Virus record (IMG/VR): IMGVR_UViG_3300042383_000523
Coordinates: 1 to 64,000 of that record
Direction: 5' to 3' (one strand)
Length of the DNA: 64,000 bases
From: a virus
The translations under genes were made by a program, and so were the position numbers. Each line of letters begins with the position of its first letter. Position 1 is the stretch's first letter. Below, in pieces: positions 59,656 to 64,000 of this stretch. The notes under the pieces were generated by a model. That model had not been told where the DNA came from, did no database searches, and saw only the letters and a program-made list of their open reading frames with translations.

Positions 59656-60941
59656 TGAAAAAAGCAGAAAAAAGAAAAATATTTCTCCACTTACCAGCGT
59701 ATAGAGAACCAGAACTTATTCCAACAATACAATCTGCATTAAATAATGCAAAACATCCTGAAAGATTAGTATTTGGTATATGTCGTCAATTTAATCCTGA
59801 AGATGGGTTTGATAATATTGATGAATATAGAAAAGATAAGCGTTTTAAAATTATTGATATACCATACGAAGAAGCTAAAGGATTACCATATGCTCGTTAT
59901 CAAATTAACACCTTGTTAACTAATGAAGAATACATATGTCAATTAGATTCTCACCATAGGTTTGCACATCATTGGGATGTAACTTTAATTGAGATGCATG
60001 ATCAATTAAAAGCTAAAGGACATAAAAAACCTATACTAGCTGCTTATTTACCCTATTATAATCCGTTTAATGACCCTGCTGAGCGTACTATGGAACCATG
60101 GCAACAAACGTTTGCCTCGTTCTACCCACACGGAACAATATTCATTAGACCAGGATTATTACACGGGTGGCAAGACATGGAAGAACCAGCACCCTCAAGA
60201 TTCTTATCAGGACATTTTTGCTTTGCTGATAGTCATTGGGCTAAAACTGTTCTCCATGATGCTGATATATATTTTAGTGGTGAAGAATTAAATTTAACTG
60301 TACGTTCATATACTCACGGTTATGATATGTTTCATCCACATAAATTAGTTGTATGGCATGCTACTATGAGAGAAGAACGTAGTGGTAAATTAGTGTGGGA
60401 TGATCAGTCTAAACGTGGAGAAGATTGGTGGACTCAACAAAATGTAGCAAGAGCTAAAATTAGACAATTACTTCAAACAGAAGATAACGGATTTGATTTA
60501 ACTGGTTATGATCTAGGTACTGAACGTACATTAAGAGAATATGAAAAATACGCTGGTATTCATTTTAAAAAACGTGCAGTACAAAAATATACATTAGAAA
60601 ATCACTATCCTCCGAACCCGGTTATTGAAGATGACCAAGAATGGGAAAATTCATTTATGTTTTCATTCTATCATCTATTACAATTTAATAAATCTACTTT
60701 CAAACATAATGATTATGACTTTTGGGTTGTAGCCTTTGATGATGAAAATGGAAACCAAATTTGGAGAGAAGATTATAATGAATATCAAATAAAACAAATC
60801 ATAGAAACTCAAGGTGATTGGTATAATGAAGAAAAATTCTTCTTAACAGATAAAGTACCATCAAAATGGGTTATATGGGCTCATAGTAAATCTCAAGAAT
60901 GGGCAGAACGAATAGAAGGACCAATTAATTACGGAAATTAA
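59655..60941 (+). CDS. GlcNAc-transferase-like glycosyltransferase 2
   Basis: 428 residues from the ATG at 59655, which overlaps the previous stop (TAATG); a start at 59616 would run through that gene. IFLHLPAYREPELIPTIQSAL, CQLDSHHRFAHHWD, DADIYFSGEELNLTVRSYTHG repeat the key motifs of its neighbour, so the pair arose by duplication. Differences lie mostly in loops (about residues 265-285) and C-terminal region. A sequential or heterodimeric role in building one glycan is possible. Confidence 0.82.
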   Translation: MKKAEKRKIFLHLPAYREPELIPTIQSALNNAKHPERLVFGICRQFNPEDGFDNIDEYRKDKRFKIIDIPYEEAKGLPYARYQINTLLTNEEYICQLDSHHRFAHHWDVTLIEMHDQLKAKGHKKPILAAYLPYYNPFNDPAERTMEPWQQTFASFYPHGTIFIRPGLLHGWQDMEEPAPSRFLSGHFCFADSHWAKTVLHDADIYFSGEELNLTVRSYTHGYDMFHPHKLVVWHATMREERSGKLVWDDQSKRGEDWWTQQNVARAKIRQLLQTEDNGFDLTGYDLGTERTLREYEKYAGIHFKKRAVQKYTLENHYPPNPVIEDDQEWENSFMFSFYHLLQFNKSTFKHNDYDFWVVAFDDENGNQIWREDYNEYQIKQIIETQGDWYNEEKFFLTDKVPSKWVIWAHSKSQEWAERIEGPINYGN

Positions 60942-60942
60942 T

Positions 60943-61872
60943 ATGTTACAAGTTTATTTTTTAGAAACCCAATATGCTTATATGGGTTGGAGTGATGTTT
61001 TTTTAGAATTAGTAAATACTTTAAGAGAAGAATTTAATGCTGAAATTATACATAAAAAAGGAGGATATCTTTACATAGAAAAGTTTGATTATAACTTACC
61101 TGATTGTGAATTAGTAATATATGATGAAAAAAATGATATATTAAAAGCTATTACATGGTCTGAAAGTCCAACAGATTTATTTAAAATATTTGAAAAACGT
61201 GGTAATAAAAATGATATATTATTACTTACTCAACAAGTTCATTGGTTACCTCCAAACTATGATTTTTCAGTCCATACTTTTACAGTAAAACCAACAACGT
61301 TTTATACATTTACACCTCAAACTAACCATAACCATTTCTATAATTTAAGAAGATTTAAAGATTTTAACAGTTTAAAAGATCAATTATTTTGGTTATCTAC
61401 AACTAGAAGAGAAGACCCATATAAACTATACGAATTAGGTCTATGCCCAGCACCTTTAGGAATGGGTAATCAACTTATGCCAATTGAAGATTATTTAAAA
61501 CAAGCTATAGAATATAAAGTAGGACTTTCTATATCTAGTAATGCTGAACTATGCTACAGAGATATAGAATACATGGCTGTAGGATTACCTATGTTACGAT
61601 TAGAATATTTTACTCCATTGGACCCACCTTTAATTCCTGACTACCACTATATATCAGTACCTAGAAATAATTTTATATGCAATGCTAGACAAGATAGAAT
61701 AGGAGGGGATGAATATATAGAAGCATATAAAAAACGATTCTTTGAAGTAAAAGATGATAAAGAATTTTTAAATTTTATTACTAAAAATGCTAAAGAATAT
61801 CATGATGCTTATTGTAGTCCTCAAAATAGAATTGTACATTTAATGGGTAGATTAGAATTAAAAAATGAGTAG
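60943..61872 (+). CDS. Possible GT-B-type glycosyltransferase
   Basis: 309 residues. The C-terminal half has GLSISSNAELCYRDIEYMAV and GLPMLRLEYFTP, the pattern of GT-B glycosyltransferases where a Glu/Gly-rich stretch binds the nucleotide sugar. The N-terminus (VFLELVNTLREEFNAE) is alpha/beta. No signal. It follows the GlcNAc-transferase pair and overlaps the next gene, so it is probably part of the same glycan pathway. The family is not firmly recognised. Confidence 0.5.
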   Translation: MLQVYFLETQYAYMGWSDVFLELVNTLREEFNAEIIHKKGGYLYIEKFDYNLPDCELVIYDEKNDILKAITWSESPTDLFKIFEKRGNKNDILLLTQQVHWLPPNYDFSVHTFTVKPTTFYTFTPQTNHNHFYNLRRFKDFNSLKDQLFWLSTTRREDPYKLYELGLCPAPLGMGNQLMPIEDYLKQAIEYKVGLSISSNAELCYRDIEYMAVGLPMLRLEYFTPLDPPLIPDYHYISVPRNNFICNARQDRIGGDEYIEAYKKRFFEVKDDKEFLNFITKNAKEYHDAYCSPQNRIVHLMGRLELKNE

Positions 61873-62674
61873 TATAATTTCTGAACCTTTGGTTATAGGA
61901 TATACATGTTGTGGTCCTACTTTTAGAAAAAGTGTATATGATAAATTAAAAAATTATTATTTTGATGATGATAATTTATTTTACTGTATTGTAACTGATG
62001 ATAAGTCTTATTTTGAGAGTTTAGATAGAAAAAATTTAATAGTAAATGAATTAAAAGATTTTTATGATGAATTTCCTTCATTAGAAAAAAATGAATATTT
62101 TTTAGAAAGTATTGATGAACAAGAATATGCACAAAAGTTTATTCAAAACAATTATTTATTTTCATTTTCTACATATAGATTTAATGTATTACAAGCTATT
62201 AGATTAGATATAAAAAATGTAGCTATGCTTTGTGCTGATACTATTATTACATTTAATGGTGTTAATGAAAATTTATTTCAAAACACTAACAGTATGTATA
62301 ATGCCATATCATGGTGGTACAGTAATGCAGATGCTCCTTTAAGTGTTGGTTACATGGATATGAAACCTATAATTAGATTTTTAGAAAATAAGTACAATAA
62401 ACCTATAGAAAGAAATTTATTAGTTTTAGATGAAGCAGCACGTTTATATATTCCTAATACTTTAGATGATTTAAAAAAATTATTTAATGTATGGAATGAA
62501 GTAATTGAATTTCTATACGAAAATAAAAAAATAAACCAATATAAAGGTTCTTATGTTATTCATGATGAATATATTTTAGCTCCTATATATAATTTATTAG
62601 ATATTAATTTAAAAAATATATCAAATTTATTTGATGTAAAGCATAATAAAGAAGTTGAACGATTTTGGATGTAA
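61865..62674 (+). CDS. Unknown protein in glycosylation cluster (269 aa)
   Basis: Start overlaps the previous gene by eight bases. EPLVIGYTCCGPTFRKSVYD, LFYCIVTDDKSYF and VAMLCADTIITFNG suggest a GT-A-like nucleotide-sugar fold, with CAD as a possible metal site. The last 100 residues are helical. Not assignable to a family by eye; sugar-modifying function is inferred from neighbours. Confidence 0.5.
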   Translation: MSSIISEPLVIGYTCCGPTFRKSVYDKLKNYYFDDDNLFYCIVTDDKSYFESLDRKNLIVNELKDFYDEFPSLEKNEYFLESIDEQEYAQKFIQNNYLFSFSTYRFNVLQAIRLDIKNVAMLCADTIITFNGVNENLFQNTNSMYNAISWWYSNADAPLSVGYMDMKPIIRFLENKYNKPIERNLLVLDEAARLYIPNTLDDLKKLFNVWNEVIEFLYENKKINQYKGSYVIHDEYILAPIYNLLDINLKNISNLFDVKHNKEVERFWM

Positions 62675-62687
62675 ATAAAAACTAAAT

Positions 62688-64000
62688 ATGGCAAATATAA
62701 GCATACATGGCTCACATAATGGAGCTATAGTAATTGAAGATAAAGGAGAAATTTTATGTGTTGTAGAATTTGAAAGATTTTTAAATTACAAAAATGTAGG
62801 ATTAGCTCAATATAAAACTCCTAGATATATAATGATATGTCTAGAAGAAATTATGAAATGGGTTGAAAAAGAATACGGAATAACTGAATTTGAAAACTGC
62901 TATTTTTCATCTACAGACTTTGTAGGTGAAAACTTTATAGGAGAACACAGAATATATCAAACAATACACAAAATTAAAGCCAAAAATTACATTCATGGGT
63001 TGCACCATGAATCACATGCTTGTGGTGTATTTTATCAGTCGCCATACGACGAAGCTTTAATATTTTCATTTGATGGTGGTGGTGATGATGGAGAATTTAA
63101 TGTATATCATGCTACACGAGGAGAAGAAATCAAATTATTAGAACAAGTTAAAAATCCTGTAATGGGTGATCCTAATCTATACTATAATTTAGGATTTGCT
63201 TATATGGTCTTTGGTCAATACTTAAAAGACATCCAAATGGAAGGATTAGGAGATGGAAATTTAGTATGGCCGGGTAAAATAATGGGACTAGTTTCATATG
63301 GAAATTACAAACCAGAATGGTTAGAAGCATTTATAGAATTCTTTAAAAGCGACCCAGATGGAGGAAATGATGATTATGTTGAAAAAATAAATAAATTAGG
63401 AGAAAAAATTGAAGTAACATTCGATATTAATAATAGATTAGAAGGACAATTAGCATATGATGTTGCTGCAACTGCTCAACGTGCTTTTGAAGATTGCTTT
63501 TTAGAAGTAGCAAAACCATACTTTGAACAATACCCTGAACTACCAGTTTGTATAACAGGAGGATGTGCTTTAAATATTATTCTAAATACACGTGTTAGAG
63601 AAGAATTTAATAAAGAAGTATTTGTAGGACCTAATCCTAATGATTGTGGTATTGCAACTGGTTTAATGCTAAAACATTTAAAACCAGAAACGGCTTGTGA
63701 TTTAACATATAAAGGATTACCTATTCTAGACCAAAATTTAATAGCTCAATTACTACCAGAATACCCGAATGTTAAAAAATTAATGGAACAAGATGAAGAA
63801 TTTCATCCTTACGAACAACATGATCCTTCTATATTAGTAGAAGATTTGATCAATGGAAAAATTATAGGGGTAGTAAAAAATCAATCAGAACATGGTCCTA
63901 GAGCATTGGGTAATAGAAGTATAATATGTAACCCTTCTATTGCTGAAATGAAAGATATATTGAACGATAAAGTAAAACATAGAGAATGGTATCGTCCATT
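62688..64000 (+). CDS. Carbamoyltransferase (NodU/CmcH family), 3'-truncated by window
   Basis: 437 residues to the window end, no stop seen. SIHGSHNGAIVIEDKG (ATP/metal fold), LHHESHACGVFY (metal His), FSFDGGGDDGEF, ITGGCALNIILNTRV and SEHGPRALGNRSIICNP are hallmarks of the NodU/CmcH family, which transfers carbamoyl groups to sugar or antibiotic hydroxyls. The last motif belongs to the C-terminal YrdC-like half. It follows two glycosyltransferases and would decorate a sugar. About 100 residues are missing. Confidence 0.9.
   Translation, partial: MANISIHGSHNGAIVIEDKGEILCVVEFERFLNYKNVGLAQYKTPRYIMICLEEIMKWVEKEYGITEFENCYFSSTDFVGENFIGEHRIYQTIHKIKAKNYIHGLHHESHACGVFYQSPYDEALIFSFDGGGDDGEFNVYHATRGEEIKLLEQVKNPVMGDPNLYYNLGFAYMVFGQYLKDIQMEGLGDGNLVWPGKIMGLVSYGNYKPEWLEAFIEFFKSDPDGGNDDYVEKINKLGEKIEVTFDINNRLEGQLAYDVAATAQRAFEDCFLEVAKPYFEQYPELPVCITGGCALNIILNTRVREEFNKEVFVGPNPNDCGIATGLMLKHLKPETACDLTYKGLPILDQNLIAQLLPEYPNVKKLMEQDEEFHPYEQHDPSILVEDLINGKIIGVVKNQSEHGPRALGNRSIICNPSIAEMKDILNDKVKHREWYRP

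Noticed and set aside
1-64000. Integrase, repressor or attachment site suggesting a prophage
   Set aside because: No recombinase or attachment repeat was seen; a single small helix-turn-helix protein is not enough, and the gene content is that of a T4-like lytic phage.

Overview
The window is one continuous, almost entirely plus-strand, AT-rich stretch of a tailed-phage genome with T4-like (contractile-tail) architecture. Tail terminator, sheath, tube, tape measure, baseplate hub, single-stranded DNA-binding protein, UvsX-type recombinase, T4-type RNase H, DnaB-type helicase and class I ribonucleotide reductase all have recognisable counterparts. The host is most likely a member of the Bacteroidota: one phage protein carries a type A C-terminal sorting domain of the type IX secretion system, a system known only from that phylum; the best promoters fit the Bacteroidota form (TTG-type box, 20 bases, TATATTTA); and nearly all genes start behind A/T-rich leaders without a Shine-Dalgarno sequence. 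Host genus and environment cannot be read from the sequence. Terminase, portal and major capsid genes are not in the window.

Layout. 1-9.4 kb: tail-fibre or adhesin genes, including a 1,527-residue fibre built of GNVGIGTTSP-type repeats, a GIY-YIG endonuclease inserted at its 5' end and a GAMT/RMT2-like methyltransferase. 9.5-20.3 kb: neck and tail-completion proteins interleaved with surface-type proteins: a 1,410-residue protein with a FISUMP domain, a trypsin-like protease, a Cys-module protein, and a gp15-like tail terminator fused to a LamG-type lectin domain. Several of these carry long T-P-S-x repeats. 20.4-33.4 kb: sheath, tube, a baseplate protein with an apparent +1/-2 frameshift extension, tape measure, baseplate proteins and a hub fused to a tail lysozyme. 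33.4-46.4 kb: replication and nucleotide metabolism (family A polymerase, gp32, UvsX, RNase H, gp41-like helicase, NrdB, NrdA, thioredoxin), with QueD, a DpdA-like transglycosylase, an HNH endonuclease and QueC. 46.8-47.9 kb: structured non-coding DNA, an aberrant tRNA-like gene and small regulatory-looking genes. 47.9-53.8 kb: a run of exported proteins: GEVED plus dockerin-like, a paralogue with a dockerin-like tail, a cohesin-like protein with a type IX sorting signal, a CsgG-like secretion channel, an outer-membrane barrel candidate and a small exported protein. 53.8-55.1 kb: lysis (holin candidates, GH19 endolysin). 55.2-58.4 kb: QueE, FolE, a phosphoribosyltransferase and a MazG-like enzyme. 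58.4-64 kb: two GlcNAc-transferase-like glycosyltransferases, two further possible sugar-modifying proteins and a carbamoyltransferase cut by the window end.

How it fits together. FolE, QueD, QueE and QueC would make preQ0 from GTP, and the DpdA-like protein would insert it into DNA, so the phage probably carries 7-deazaguanine-modified DNA. The exported cluster looks like a phage-encoded kit for displaying and secreting cohesin/dockerin-type proteins on the infected cell; this is the least expected part of the window. The glycosyltransferase cluster may decorate the T-P-S-rich virion proteins or a cell-surface glycan. These three interpretations are inferences from domains and context.
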